From Uranotaenia lowii (Eukaryota > Arthropoda > Insecta > Diptera > Culicidae), in NCBI RefSeq assembly GCF_029784155.1, contig NC_073691.1:119908226-119972225 (forward strand): a stretch of DNA of 64,000 nucleotides, given 5' to 3'. Of this stretch, positions 11,848-24,046 are shown piece after piece; position 1 is the stretch's first letter; each line of letters begins with the position of its first letter. Below the pieces are notes generated by a model. It saw only the letters and a program-made list of their open reading frames with translations, was not told the origin of the DNA and searched no databases. A program made the position numbers and the translations under genes.

Positions 11848-13150
11848 CTAGCTGATCCCATACGAACTCCGTTTCGCTTTTAACTTGGAATATGTCATGA
11901 ACTGTTTGTATGAAAGTCATTTACCAAGCATTTTCCAGATGCACTTCCCAACTCATTGTTTAGTAATAATTGCAAAAATATTGGAGATCACTTTTTCTGT
12001 CGTCTGCTACTAAATTTGAAATCAGGGATCAATTGACCGTTCAAACACCCCCGTGTATAAATTTCAACTCGTTCGTTGCATAACAACGCAATTATTGCCA
12101 AAAAGTTAAACACCTTTCGGTGGCCTCTTACACAATCTTTGATATCTGAAATCAATTACCCGTCCCTCAAGACTCCCGTGTGTAAATTTTCAAAGCAATC
12201 CATTGCCTAATAATGTCAATAGTGCTACAAACAGTGAAAAATTAATTTATATGGACGACCCCTTTCGTGGACCCCTGGCAAAACATTTGATATCTGGAAT
12301 CGATTGCTCGTCCCTGAAAACTACCGTGTGCAAATTTTCATCCCAATCCGATGTATAATAACGACAATATCGCAAAAATATTGAAAATTTAATATGGACG
12401 ACCCCCTTTGCCGGCCCCTTACACTAAATTTAGTATTTTAAATCGATTGACCGTCCCTCAAAACTATCGTGTACCAATTTTCATCTAAATCCGATGTGTT
12501 ATAACGACAATATCACATTAACAGTGAATAGTTAATATGGACGACCCCTTTGACCGACCCCTTATTTTAATTTGGATGAGTGAAATCAATTGTTTGTCCC
12601 TAATAGCTCCTATGTGCAAATTTTCATCCCAATCTGATGTATAAAAACGTCATTATCACCAAGGTATTGAAAAGTTAATATGGACGACCCCTTTTGCCGG
12701 CCCCTTACATTGAATTTTATACCTCAAATCGATTGCACGTCACTCAAAACTATCGTGTACCAATTTTCATCTGAATAGGATGTATTATTACGTCAATATC
12801 GTAAAAACAGCAAACAGTTATTATGGACGACCCCTTTGGCCGACCCTTTACACAAAATTTAACAACTGGAATCGATTGCTCGTCTTTTAAAACGCTCATG
12901 TGCAAATTTTCAACACAATCCGACAAAAAATGACGTCAATATCGCGAAAACAATATTTGTCTTGTATGGACGACCCCCTTCAGAAGGGGTCATCCGAAAA
13001 TCTGAGAACATTTTTCATCTTTCCTAGTCCTAATGAGCATCCAGGCCAAATTTCAGACCTCTAGCTCTTAAGACGGCTGAGTCTATAGAGGACAAACAAA
13101 CAAACAAACAAACAAACAAACATACAGAAATTGCTTTTTATATATATAGA
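11848..13150 (+). repeat. Interspersed element built of 143-bp tandem monomers
   Basis: The core ATGGACGACCCC begins at 12251, 12394, 12537, 12680, 12823 and 12966, giving five successive spacings of exactly 143 bp although the monomers differ by many substitutions. Two weaker monomers precede these, at about 11965 and 12108. The block starts near ACTAGCTGATCCCATACG (about 11848) and ends with a (CAAA)n run (about 13092-13122) and TATATATA near 13142. It looks like a dispersed element with an internal satellite. I do not name a family. Confidence 0.75.
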
Positions 13151-13799
13151 TATCTTCAGTGTTGCCGAATACAACTATTATTTTATTTTATTTTTGATTA
13201 AATTTGATTTATTTTCTGCATATCCTTCATCCCATCCCTACATTCTTTCTCACCTCTATTCTCAGTTAAAACTTGTTACGCGTCGACTTTAGTATTTTTC
13301 CCTTTTGAACAAATTTTATTTACCAAATATCCTTAATTTTTATTGCATATTCCCCATCTTTATTCTCCATCCTACAAATTTTATTGGATTTCAGCTTATA
13401 CTTCATCTCATCTCTACATTCCTTCTCAATTCTATTCGCAATCGAATCTTTAATTTTAAGACTTTTTTCTAAAATACCAAATTTCATATCCTCAATATCC
13501 CTCATCCCAATTCTACATTCCATTCTCTGCAAAAGGTTTTCAAATCTTTTTATTTTTCTTTTCTGCATATTCTTTATCCCATTCGAAAATATTCTTCACA
13601 AAAGCCTTCCCAATATGTACTTTTCCTGTCGCTCTGCTTTTGTTTACCAGAGCAGGGACAATCCGCAGAAAAGCATTCTTAGAAACAGCTTTCTCAAACT
13701 GTGCTTTTTTTGTCACTCTGTCTCTTTTTACCAGAGCCGAAATAAGCCGAGCCGATAGTATTCTTATTAACAGCCTACCCAACCAGAAGGCTTATTCAA
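13151..13799. repeat. Pyrimidine-rich low-complexity DNA with decayed repeats
   Basis: T/C-rich DNA repeats phrases such as tctacattc and catcccat. Two related blocks of about 90-100 bp at 13625-13760 each contain a variant of tttaccagagc. The frames across it are compositional and show no domain. Confidence 0.5.
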
Positions 13800-14400
13800 A
13801 ACAAGCAATCTGCAGCAGTAGCCTTAAAAATCCAAATCCAAATAAAAAATCAGAAGCAGCAGCCTTAAAAATCTGTGCTTCTTAATCCAATACTCTCTTT
13901 TTCAACCAGAAGGCCAAATCAAAACAAACAATCAGCAACAGCAGCTTTAAAAATCTGGTCTTCCTCACCCATCTCCGTTTTTTTTCCACCGTAAGACCAA
14001 ATCAAAACAATCAGCAGCAGCAGCCTTTAAATTCTGCGCTTCCAAAGCCGATTCCATCTTTTCCCACCGAAAGGCCGAATCGAAGAAAACAATCAGCAAA
14101 ATCTGCATGAAAATATGCGCTTCATAATCCATTCCGTCTTTTTCCACAGGGTGGCCAAATCAAAACAAACAAACAGCAGCCTTAAAAATCTGCACTTCCT
14201 AAGCCGATTCCGCCTTTTTCCACCGGAAATCAAAATCAAACCAAAACAATTCCGTCTTATTCCACCGGAAGGCCAAACCAAAACAATCAGCAACAGCACC
14301 TTTAAATAACTGCGCTTCTAACGCCAATTCCATCTTATTCCGCCAGAAGGCCAAACCAAAACCATCAGCAGCAGCAGCCTTAAATATCTGCGCGTTTAGC
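13800..14400. repeat. Minisatellite, ~80-bp period
   Basis: Related units each carry a cagcagcag segment, a ccttaaaaatctg segment, and a tgcgcttc core. The core recurs at about 13873, 13955, 14034, 14115, 14190, 14310 and 14388, so spacing is 75-82 bp except one enlarged 120-bp unit. Divergence between units is high, suggesting an old array. Confidence 0.7.
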
Positions 14401-14659
14401 CAGATTACCTGGCTGAGCAAGGGTAAAATCATTTCAAGTTCCAATTCTAGTCCGTGTTTTCATGCTGAAAGTCGTTGACAAAGTTCCAATTCGGTTATTT
14501 CTTGTCATAGTTTCCGTAACGGTTGATTTATCAGGAGCAGTAGCTTGTTAGCCTAAAGTCCCTGTCCCGCGATGGGGCTGCCATCTTGGACATAGCTGGC
14601 GGGAGCCGCATTTCATAAGTTTAGCTGCTCGCTGCGAGACAGACGCTGTTTGAGCCGCC

Positions 14660-17405
14660 CCTGGCCTGGAGAACAGACGAGTGCGGCCACCTTCTCAGTC
14701 TGCATGCGACCAAAGCATCAACCAGCGTTGGGTACCCGATCTTCTAGCTAGCTGCCTCAAGCTAGAGATATTGGGACTGAGCAAAGTCCGTTTGCCTAAC
14801 GCTAGAAAACACAAAACACAGTCCGGGCAATTCATGCTTACTCTGGCATACGTGAAGATCATGCTACTCGGGAACCAAGAGTTGGTTTCCTATTTAGCCC
14901 TATTAGCGGCCCTTATAAAATGGGAACCGATAAACGAATAAATAATCGTAGCCAGATTCAGAACACGGTTTAGAAACCTTAAAATTGGTCCAGTGTTATG
15001 CGCCAACTGACCTTGCTGATTTGCAGGAGAAAGAGTAGTTTTATTGTCAACTGAACAGCGTGGTTGATAGAATTCCGCAGGGTGACATTCAAATCCACTT
15101 GGCGACTTCAACGCAAAGATTGACTCCAATAATCAGGACTTTGAGCGCATTATGGGACGCCATGGTCTAGGACAGATGAGCGAAAACGGAAAGCTGTTTA
15201 TAGAATTTCGTGGCAACAACAAAATGGTGATCGATGGATCCTTCTTCCACCATCGACCAGCACATAAGGTCACTTGGGTATTCCGAGATGGCCGGACAGA
15301 AAATCAAATTGACCACATTAGCATAAGCCGAAAATGGAAAAAAGTCTTCTTGATGTCCGCAACAAACGTAGCGCAGATATTGCATCTGACCATCACCTCG
15401 TCCTTGGTGAGAAACGACTTGCGCGTGTTCAATGGTGAGAGGAGAAAGTTGGCTTGAATCCCGAGCCTCGGAACTGCCTACAGACAGTACAGTCGAAGAA
15501 CAGTGGTGTGGAATCAAGAATGCCAAGACGAGCCAGGGTTCTCTCGGTAAAATTTGTGGGAGAAGAAATTAATGGATGACGGATGAAACTTGGAGGATGG
15601 TCGATGATCGGAGAAAGGCGAAGGTCGGAATTGAGCAGGCATGTACCGGGTCAGCCAAAGCAGCTACCCGCTTACAATCTGCGGAGCTGGAAAAGGCTGT
15701 TAAACGAACTAGTTGACGAGACAAGAAAGCCTGGACAAACTCCCCAGCCGAAGAGGGAGAAAAAGCCGCCAGAGATATCCGATTACTATATGACATTTCT
15801 CGCCGCCTTAGTGGTGCAAGGACTAATGCTAAAATGCCGCTGAAAGACCGAGCAGGTCAGCTTTTGACAGATCGAATAGATCAGCTCAAGCGTTAGACTG
15901 AGCATTTTGAAGAATTCTTTCGAGTCACAAATAGCGAACCCGCAGTTTGAAGCGCCAACAGTAAGTCGCATTGATGGCGTCAACTCGAAAGCGCCCTCGC
16001 TGGCTGAAATAGAAGCGGCTATCAAAGACATGAAATCCAACGAAGCGCCTGGAATCGATTGTATTTCTGCTGAGATGATCGAAGCCGACCCTGCCATGTC
16101 AGCACAAATTTTGCTCAACTTTTCGCTGACATCTGGGATACTGCAACATTCCCGGCCGACTGGATGCAGGAAATGTACCGAAGAAAGGGGACCTTACCGG
16201 GTGCGGTAACTGGCGAGGCATAACGTTGATCTGTAAAATTCTCTTATTCTGAACAGGATCAAGGAGAAAATTAACGCTACACTCCGACGGCAACAAGCCG
16301 GATTCCCATCCGGACGATCATTTGTGGACCACATCACGACGCTAGGTATAATACTGGAACAAATCAACGAATTCCAGACGTCTCTTCTGCTGGTGTTCGT
16401 TGATTTCGAAAAGGCATTCGACCGATTGAGCCACGATAATATCTGGGCTGCTCTTAGACGACGAGGAGTCCCAGAGAAACTAGTCCATCTCATCAAAGCA
16501 CAGTATGAGGCATTTTCGTGCAAGGTCCTGCAAGACGGTGTCTTGTCTGGTCCAATCCCGGTAACTGCTGGAGTGAGACAAGGATGTATCTTATCACCAC
16601 TACTCTTTCTCATCGTAATTCATGAGATCTTCACTGGATCGAATGACTGTAGACCAAACTTAAGTTTGCCATGGAATCCTTCAACAATGGAGCTGCTGAA
16701 CGACCTTGGCCTGGCTGACGATATTGTTTTGCTTGCCCAAAGACAACAAGACATGCAGAGCTAACTCGACGACCGCACCGAAAGCTACACGGCAGCAGGT
16801 CTCAAAGTCAATGTCAGAAAGACGTTTTTGATGATAAACAACACCGATAATCGTTCCAATTTCGTGGTAGCTGGGCTACAGGTTGAGATGGTTGAGTGCT
16901 TCGAGAATCTTGGCAGCCAGATAACGCCTTATGGTGGTGCCTAGAAAGACATCGAAACCCGGATCAGAAAAGCCCGATTTGCGTTTGCATTTGCTCACGT
17001 CAGATCGCTCTACAAACTAAATTGCGAATATTCAACTCAAACGTCAAATCCGTATTGTTGTACGGATGCGAAACTTGGTGCACATATGCGGTGACGACGC
17101 GAAAACTGCAAATTTTTGTGAATCGCTACCTGTGGAATATTATCCGCGCTTGGTGGCCTGGCAACTGGTTCGCAAACGGGGAACTACATCGCCGACTTCA
17201 TGGATGGAGATGGATTGGGCACACGCTGTGAAGAGATGAAAACGAGATTTGCAGAGAGGCGCTTGACTGGAATCCAGATGGTGATCGAAGAAGAGGCAGG
17301 CCCAGAAGCTCATGGCGGCGGGATCTAGCTGCTGAAATCCGCACAGTTGACGAAAATTTTGGCTGGCAGCAAAAGAAGACGCTGGCTCCGGATCGCCAGT
17401 AGTGG
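14660..17405 (+). pseudogene. RTE-clade LINE, decayed (endonuclease and reverse transcriptase)
   Basis: Pieces in several plus-strand frames follow the order of an RTE-type ORF. An endonuclease start lies near 14750 (LEILGLSKVRLPNA). GDFNAKI is near 15105, GRHGLGQMSENG at 15152, and NQIDHISISRKW near 15310. The RT runs 16324-16764 with FVDFEKAFDR, GVRQGCILSPLLF and an ADDIVLL active-site box. After a stop near 16762 further frames cover the thumb and the C-terminal end to about 17403. Stops and frameshifts show it is dead. The motif set matches RTE elements; a related fragment lies on the minus strand at 35388-36850. Confidence 0.88.
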
Positions 17406-19844
17406 GGGTCTTTTATCTCAGGGGTTGGCTATTTTAATGTATATTAACATTAGTTGTTCATAAAAAGTGTTTAGTGTTATATTAAAGTGAAATGTGAAAT
17501 ATTCAATATTTTCATTGCTTTGGATGGATGACGTGATCGTCAGTGTGGAGAAATTATTTTTCCCTTTCCTGTAATAACGCATGTTGTGTTTAGCTTTCTA
17601 GGGCCATAAAAGTTAAACGTTGTTTGAATTTTTAAATACAGGATTTGTGAAACCTTAATAGTTAGCATCGTTCATTCAATTTGAAGTGAAGACTGTGCAC
17701 TGTGCATGCTATTTTGCAACCATTTAAATTTATTATATTTTTAACCAGTTTAGCTTATATAATTCCGAAGTGTAATGGATAACATTGTAATTTTATCGTA
17801 TTTAAAAAAAAAACCTTTCGCGTTCTTAAGAAATCTCTTAAGAACTCGAAAGGTCTCGTTTTGTGTTATTTTACAACTTTCCTTCGTTCTTTCTTTCATT
17901 TCAAGAGCGAGTAAAGGCGCTATATCCTTGGTCGATGGCCATAAATGAAGGTTCATAGAAATTTAAAATTGAATTTTTGTGAACAAAACTTATTTCCAAC
18001 CATTGAAGGATGACGGATCAAAATTATGAAAACAAATCTCAGCAAGGCCAACATGCAAAATTCTATAACACTTGTGCTCCATCGAAGCGAATGGTACTGT
18101 TGGTTCATTCCCTTTCGTCCCCTTTCTTCCAAAATCATTTGACCAAAACTATCATTTCTTTATTTTCTCAATTGAAACTTTTCTATACTTTTTCAATTTT
18201 TATTTTTTGTCTCCCGTCTTCTGCTTGATACAACAATTGTTTCCATATTTTAGTCGCACTCAATTTTTCTTCAATCACCCTCAAAATTCAAAGCTATCGT
18301 TCGATCTATGATGGAGCGTTTTTCATCACACAGAATAAACTTCACACTGAAATTGGGCTAGTGCAACAAAATTGCCAAGTAAGTACTGCCTTTAATCACA
18401 GGTTTTCAATAGTCTCCCGAAAAATATTTTCTCTGTTCACCGGTGATGCTGCTCGTCGTTGTCGTCGGAAAATGTCAATAGACTTTTCCGGTTGGTCGTT
18501 TGCCAGAAATAGGATTGGGGCCAACCGCACAGAGCATTTTAGAGCAGAGCAGAAGAAGCAGAAGCAGCAGCATCAAGTGAGGATGGCAAGATTGTTACCC
18601 AGAGGCAAACCCACGAAAACGTGGTAACGTAGTAAGGTGTGTCTCATTTAATACAAAGCAAACAGAAAAGTATCGCAGACGAAAGGTAGCTTAGTTCAGT
18701 GGTGCCATGTTATAAATTTTTTTTTTTTGAAAATAAAATATTATTGAATCATCATTAACCTTTAGCTGAACTATACTGAATACAATTGTACGATCCCTTT
18801 CTCGCGTTGTTGATACCTGCTGATAACTGCTTAGCTCAAATGATCCATTTAAAATTTACATTCCTTTTTTTACAAGATGGACATTTTACTTCAAACACAA
18901 ACAGCCGGGTGTTTGCTGCCGTGAGTATGTTCGTCCCACTAAAACCACATTGGGCTTCGTGTGCCAGATGTGCCCCTTTGGGTTCACCCTATGATACTTC
19001 ATCAAGTAGGTAGGCTGTCCCCATACACTTGTACATCTCACCCTTTTCCTTTTCCTCTTTATCATTTTTTATCTATCTCCTTTATCCTCTTTCTACTATT
19101 TCCTCTTTCTCGTTTTTCTTTTTTGCCAACATTAGACTAGTACAGAAGATCCCGAGACGTGTGTCGGTTTGGTAACGCTTTCAAAGTAACTCGCGCCCGT
19201 CACAGCATCCACTCCCGTAAGATTTCTAACCACCAAGATATGGCCGATTGAGAAACTACCAAGCTAGAATCCTGTTACGACCACCCCAAATGAGTACGTG
19301 AGACCACTAAATTCTTGGCCAGAAAATCGTTGAAATTTGTTACACTTGAACTTGAACGAGGCGTGAAGCCACTGATTTATTAGGAACTGGATGCCGGGAC
19401 GGCTGCTGAATTCCGGAGACATTGGGACTTAGTAAAACCTAGTCCATCGGTGCTTCTCGGATGATCGAAGCAGTTTCTGGTAGGTATCTGCTGGACAATT
19501 ATTTTATCAGCGGTACAATTATTTTATCTGCGGGACAACCGTTCTGCGGGACAACATCTCTGCGGGGCAACTGATCAGAAACTCTTTGAAACAACATCTC
19601 TGCGGGTCACCTTTTTTGTGGGTCAATTTGCTTACGGGTCAACGGCTCTGTGAATCAGCGGCTCTGTAGGACGCTTCAAGGTTCAAATTTGGGTACTAGA
19701 GGTTGCCTTCTGAAACATAAACACTGTTTAATTGATGAAATATTCGAAAACACACTTTGGAGCCTATATATGTACCTAACTAGGGTGCTCCCGTTGCATG
19801 ATGTTGCAAATTTGCAACAATTGATAAGAGGCTATTATATCAGT
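17406..19844. other. Non-coding interval between LINE copies
   Basis: No recognisable gene. It contains a perfect hairpin at 17822-17845 (10-bp stems, 4-nt loop), a pyrimidine tract at about 19045-19130, and irregular short repeats of ctgcgggacaac between about 19490 and 19660. The frame 18361-18627 has no recognised domain and is probably chance. The left copy of an 11-bp SINE target duplication lies at 19834-19844. Confidence 0.5.
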
Positions 19845-20000
19845 GATGTCCGTGAGTTCGAGCCCAAGAGTAAACATCGATAACAGTTGTACCGGATAAG
19901 TTTTTCAATGACTTGTCCGCCAACTTCATCGTTGATATAAGTCGCGAATGACATAAAGATGTTAAAACGACTATAATCGAATCAAAAAAAAAAAAAAAAT
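19845..20000 (+). repeat. 5'-truncated tRNA-derived SINE with 11-bp target duplication
   Basis: ATTATATCAGT flanks it at 19834-19844 and 20001-20011. The body starts at GATGTCCGTGAGTTCGAGCC, which contains a B box, and ends in an A-run. It matches the body of the SINE at 4078-4225 but lacks the A-box half, so it is 5' truncated. Confidence 0.78.
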
Positions 20001-20011
20001 ATTATATCAGT

Positions 20012-20600
20012 CAAAAATAAAAAAATCTTCGAATTCTATTGATGTGTGTTAATTGCATTACTGAAAATGCGAAAATATTTTCTCTAGTCAAAATTTGTTT
20101 TCCCGGTGTGAATTGGACTGGGTCAAAACTTTGAAAAATAAGCTTTTTAAAAAATTCATATTTATCAGACTCAAGTTGGTCTAGTTTGTATACATATATT
20201 CAGAAATTCATTGGGTTTGCTACCGCAAGTATTATCGACCCCCTGTTCACCCAAGAATCCGGATTTTACTACCGTCGGTGTGTGGACAAGCTTGATTACC
20301 GTGACCGAGTTGCAGAGCTACGTTACGGGTCGATTCGGTGTTTGGTTGGTCGTGCTCCCCGATTGACATCGCCATCTTTTTTCAACGGAGGACCACGAGC
20401 TCGAAACAGTTAACGGACACATAGGAAAAAATTTAAATGAAAGCGATAAACAAAAACATAATTGTGAGTTCTTTTTTATTCTTTTTCCCTTTACTTTTTC
20501 TATTTTTTTCCTCTATTTTTATTTCGATAATTGATTGCTTCGTTCTTATTTCTAGCACGGAAGACATTCGTGTCCCCGTGCAGAAACCCCTCAACTGGTT
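20012..20600 (+). other. Non-coding, probable 5' region of the I-group LINE
   Basis: AT-rich DNA with a T-rich tract at 20465-20525, directly upstream of the decayed ORF1. No gene is seen. It may contain the LINE 5' UTR, but no 5' boundary is visible. Confidence 0.35.
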
Positions 20601-21630
20601 ATAATGAGAATATGACTTACGAGAATGAGGAGCATCTGGAGGATCCAGATGCTGCTGGTCCCTCAAATGCTACAAGTTGGAAGTAGAACAACCCGGCTCC
20701 GAAAATACGCCGAAAGTTCATCTTCCTCTGGAACTTGGTGGTTTTCATGCGACCCAAAAAGCACGGCAAACCTCTTAATGTGGTACTGATCACTAAAAAT
20801 CTGGCGAGGTGGCCCTCTGAAACCAGTGTTACAAAATTAAGTCCAAATAAGCTGCGCGTTTTGTGGCTAATTCAAAAGCTGCAAACGATATTGTTGCCAG
20901 TAATTTTATAAACCTGGAGTATCACTTCTACATCCCGTCTCGAGACGTAGAGATTGAGGGTGTGATCACAGAGATGAATCTGGAAGCTGATTACGTGAAA
21001 TCCAACGGCGTTGGTAAGTTCAAGAACCTTGGTTCGGCTTCGGTCGAAATCTTGGACTGTCGACAACTCAGAACTGCCAACGTCGTAAACGGAGTCAAAG
21101 TGTACTCACTTTAGACTCATTTCGTGTTACCTTCGCTGGTACCGCCCTCCCTCACTACGTCTTGATTGACGGAGTTTTAAGGCTTCCTGTGCGACTCTAT
21201 GTGCCTCGACCCAAAGATTGTAAAAATTGCGTCAAGTTGAGGCACACAGCGTCGCACTGAAGCAATAAGCCACGCTGTCCCCAATGCGGGGAGATTCATG
21301 GGGCTGGAGCATGCTCAGCAATAGAGCAGAAATGTGTTTATTGCGGGGGCTCACCCCATGAAATCTCCTAGTGCGAGGCATTTAAGAGTCGCTGGGATAA
21401 ATCGAAGCGCTCTTTAAAAGAACGATCAAGACGTTCTTCTGCCTCTATCTTAAAGAGCGCTTTTCCACCGGCCCAACCTCATTCGGGTAACATTTTTTCT
21501 GTGTTGCCAGTTGACAACGAAAAGACGACTGATGAAGACAACCCATTTATTTTTGTTGCAAACTCCCGGAAACGTGTAAAAACAACATCAAAGACTCCCA
21601 AGATTCCCAAAAGATCCCTACAATGAGTCC
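20600..21630 (+). pseudogene. LINE ORF1 (gag-like, zinc knuckles), decayed
   Basis: Frames in phase changes cover an N-terminal acidic part (MTYENEEHLEDPD near 20610), a basic part (RPKKHGKPLNVVLITK near 20750), a folded nucleic-acid-binding region (863-21114 part, with NFINLEYHFYIPSRDVE), and a Cys-rich end near 21210-21400 with CKNC, CPQCGEIHGAG, and CVYCGGSPHE patterns, followed by a Lys/Arg-rich tail. This is the usual ORF1 of I/R1-type LINEs, an RNA-binding protein. It contains several stops and frameshifts. Confidence 0.72.
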
Positions 21631-21954
21631 TCCAATAAGCCCCCCTAAAAAACCGATTGCTGCAAGGCAAAAAAATTAAACTCCTCCTGGATTCCGCTCG
21701 ATCTTTTCACCACAAATCGATCCAACACCAGCATGGACCTCAAAGGCCCCCATAACTAATGCGGTTTTGTCTGATTCATCTTCCCAGTCGGGATTGTTTA
21801 AGTTGACAGACATCCGAATTGGTATTTTCTCGTTCTTTAACATCTCTGAATCCATCAGAGGTATTGTTAGTGCAATGCTTCCTGTAGTGAAGACATTTTT
21901 GAAGCAATTGATGCAAACTTGGCCCCTCATTTCAGTGTTTATCTTTCTCGATGG

Positions 21955-22815
21955 CTAATGTAAATCAAGAGGTCGGAGATATCACTGGTTTTACAATGGA
22001 ATTGTCGTAGTATTATTCCTAAATGGGATCCGTTCAAATTCCTTCTTCATGAAACTTGTTGCGATATTTTTGCGTTGTCCGAAACTTGGCTTTCTTCTCA
22101 ATCTAACATCTCATTCCACGATTTTAATGTCATACGTCAAGCGTCATTCCTTCTTTAGAATCATTCTTCCTTCATCGAGTGGAATTGAAGCTATTGCGTG
22201 TCATACAACTATAAGAGGAAGGGACTTATGCGTTGTCAGTTTGTACTGGCCTCAGAGAGTTGCTGTGAATCGAAGTCACCTAGAGAACCTGTGTTCAGTT
22301 TTGTCTGTACCAAGGTTGATCCTGGGCGATTTCAATTCACATGGATCTGTCTGGGGAGAACAAATTGACGATTGTCGCTCTACCCTTATCTATGACATCT
22401 GTGACAGTTTCAATTTAACAATTTGAACACGTGTGAAAAAACACGGGTATCTAAACCTCCTGCAAGACCAAGTGTAATTGACCTCTCTCAGCTCAAATTC
22501 ACTATCATTGGATTGCCAGTGGAAGATAATCTCTGATCCCAATGGTAGTGACCACTTGCCAATCAAAACTACAATCACCAATAGGGTCAGCAATTCAAAT
22601 TCTACAAATTTGTTATATGACCTTACAAGACACATTGACTGGAAAAAAAATATTCGGACGATATAACAACAGCCATCGATTCCATGAATATTTTACCTCC
22701 TTTAGAGGAGTACCACTTTCTTACACGTCTGATACATGAAAGTGCACTTTGCGCACAAACAAAACCCATCCCAGATTCATCAGTTCCTCGAAGGCCTCCT
22801 TCGCATATCGTACCC
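21955..22815 (+). pseudogene. LINE ORF2 endonuclease part, decayed
   Basis: Reading across frames gives a start like the usual ORF2 opening near 21990-22080, then an open stretch 22049-22426 with VVSLYWPQ, the endonuclease core PRLILGDFNSHGSVWG, and a downstream GSDHLPIK (22535-22560) that supplies the catalytic His. This is an APE-type endonuclease that nicks target DNA for retrotransposition. Sequence identity is lost after about 22815, where a Copia fragment begins. Confidence 0.8.
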
Positions 22816-23695
22816 CGATTATGCGGTTAAGGACGAAGTTGTTGACGGCCATAAGATCTCGTCCAGTGCCTCGGAATCCTCGTTTTTGCGCTTCCGGAGG
22901 GCTACCAGGCGCCGTTTCTCCTCTGCGGACTCCTTCATTGGGATGGCGCAGTCGTCTTCCTCAGGGGTTCGCACCATGGTGTGGATGAGGTTTTTAGCGA
23001 CTAATCGGCGCTCAATCCTCCACTTCCATGCTGCGAAGGTCTCCTCCCGGCCGTCGAAAAGAAAGTCACGCATGCTACCCGCAGCGTGACTGGTGACGGC
23101 ATCGAGAGTACGACGGCGGCCCTCCCCAGGCTGGACAACTGGCGGAGTCGAGAGTAACCCTCTCCGAAACCGACCAATCCCGGGCTCGTTCCTTGGCTGC
23201 TGGTTCCTCCGGATTCCTGGTGGACCTCGCTTCCTTCTTCGGGACCTGGCCTTGGGACATCTTGGCTGACCACCTCGGACCTCGACTGATTCCTGGATGA
23301 CCTCTTCGGACCTTGGCTGACCTCTTGGGACCTTTGGATGACCTCGTGGGACCTCTGGCTAACCTCTTCGGACCTCTGGCTGGCTGGAACGCTCCTGGAC
23401 TCGCTAACCGCAAGTTTTCGAAGAATTTGTCTAGAGTACCCCTCTATCGCTATCTCTTATTTTCCTCACCAGACGTGTCTGGGCCCATAACCTCTTGAAT
23501 TCAATGATTTAGCAACAGGGAATTGGTTTGGAAATGAGATACCATTAATTCATTTCTGTTCGTCAAGTCCTTATAAGCTAACTTAGACCTATAGCGATAA
23601 CAATCTTGTCGCTTAACCTAGGTGACTCTCAACTCAGAATCATTCCTTAAATACTATCGTATTCTGGGCTAACCACCCAGAATAAACTGCCAACA
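22816..23695 (-). mobile_element. Ty1/copia element fragment: 5' LTR, primer site and gag start
   Basis: On the minus strand a ~200-bp LTR runs from TGTTGGCAG at 23695 down to about 23496. It is followed within a few bases by GGTTATGGGCCCAG (23479-23492), which matches the initiator-Met half-tRNA primer site used by copia-type elements. A leader with repeated GA/CT-rich phrases follows, then a gag frame from an ATG at 23073. The element is cut off at about 22816, so protease, integrase and RT are absent. Confidence 0.72.
22819..23073 (-). pseudogene. Copia-type gag N-terminus (truncated)
   Basis: The 84-residue frame begins MRDFLFDGREETFAAWKWRI and continues with RRLVAKN and AIPMKESAEEKRRL. 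The F-x-G-...-W-K/R-R pattern is the start of copia-type gag. It is cut short by the junction with the LINE at about 22816. Confidence 0.65.
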
Positions 23696-23905
23696 CTGCA
23701 GGGTAACTCATAACCAATTGCTGTGTTGGCTGAGTTTAGCGTGCATGATGACAACATTTATATTGTTGTCATCATCATTGACCATCATTAACTGTCAACC
23801 GCTATTGTTCTCAATATGCGAATTGACGAAACCAAAACAATCGGTTTTGGTTTTGCTCGAACGTGGCCGCGAGGAATTTTGAGTCCGGAAAACCGTAAGT
23901 ATCAA

Positions 23906-24046
23906 CATGATGCAGTCTCAAAAGAGGTGTTGTTAGACAAGTTGCATTCCAGAGGTCTGCCTCCTCTATTGAACAACATCTTATACAGCTTGATTTGTGA
24001 GAAACATCTGAACTTTGCTCACGGAGATATTGCAGTTAGAAGAATC
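23906..24046 (+). pseudogene. I-group LINE RT, piece 1
   Basis: Reads DAVSKEVLLDKLHSRGLPPL and on to an Ala-Val-Arg-Arg-Ile end, the RT segment that normally precedes the GLPQGS motif. The next residues of the same RT are found at 25804, after the inserted Jockey/CR1-type LINE. The short repeat AATC at 24043-24046 and 25804-25807 may be the target duplication. Confidence 0.75.

Noticed and set aside
23001..23413. Gly/Ser/Arg-rich frames overlapping the Copia leader
   Set aside because: They arise from the repeated CT/GA-rich leader of the Copia fragment and shift phase with it.
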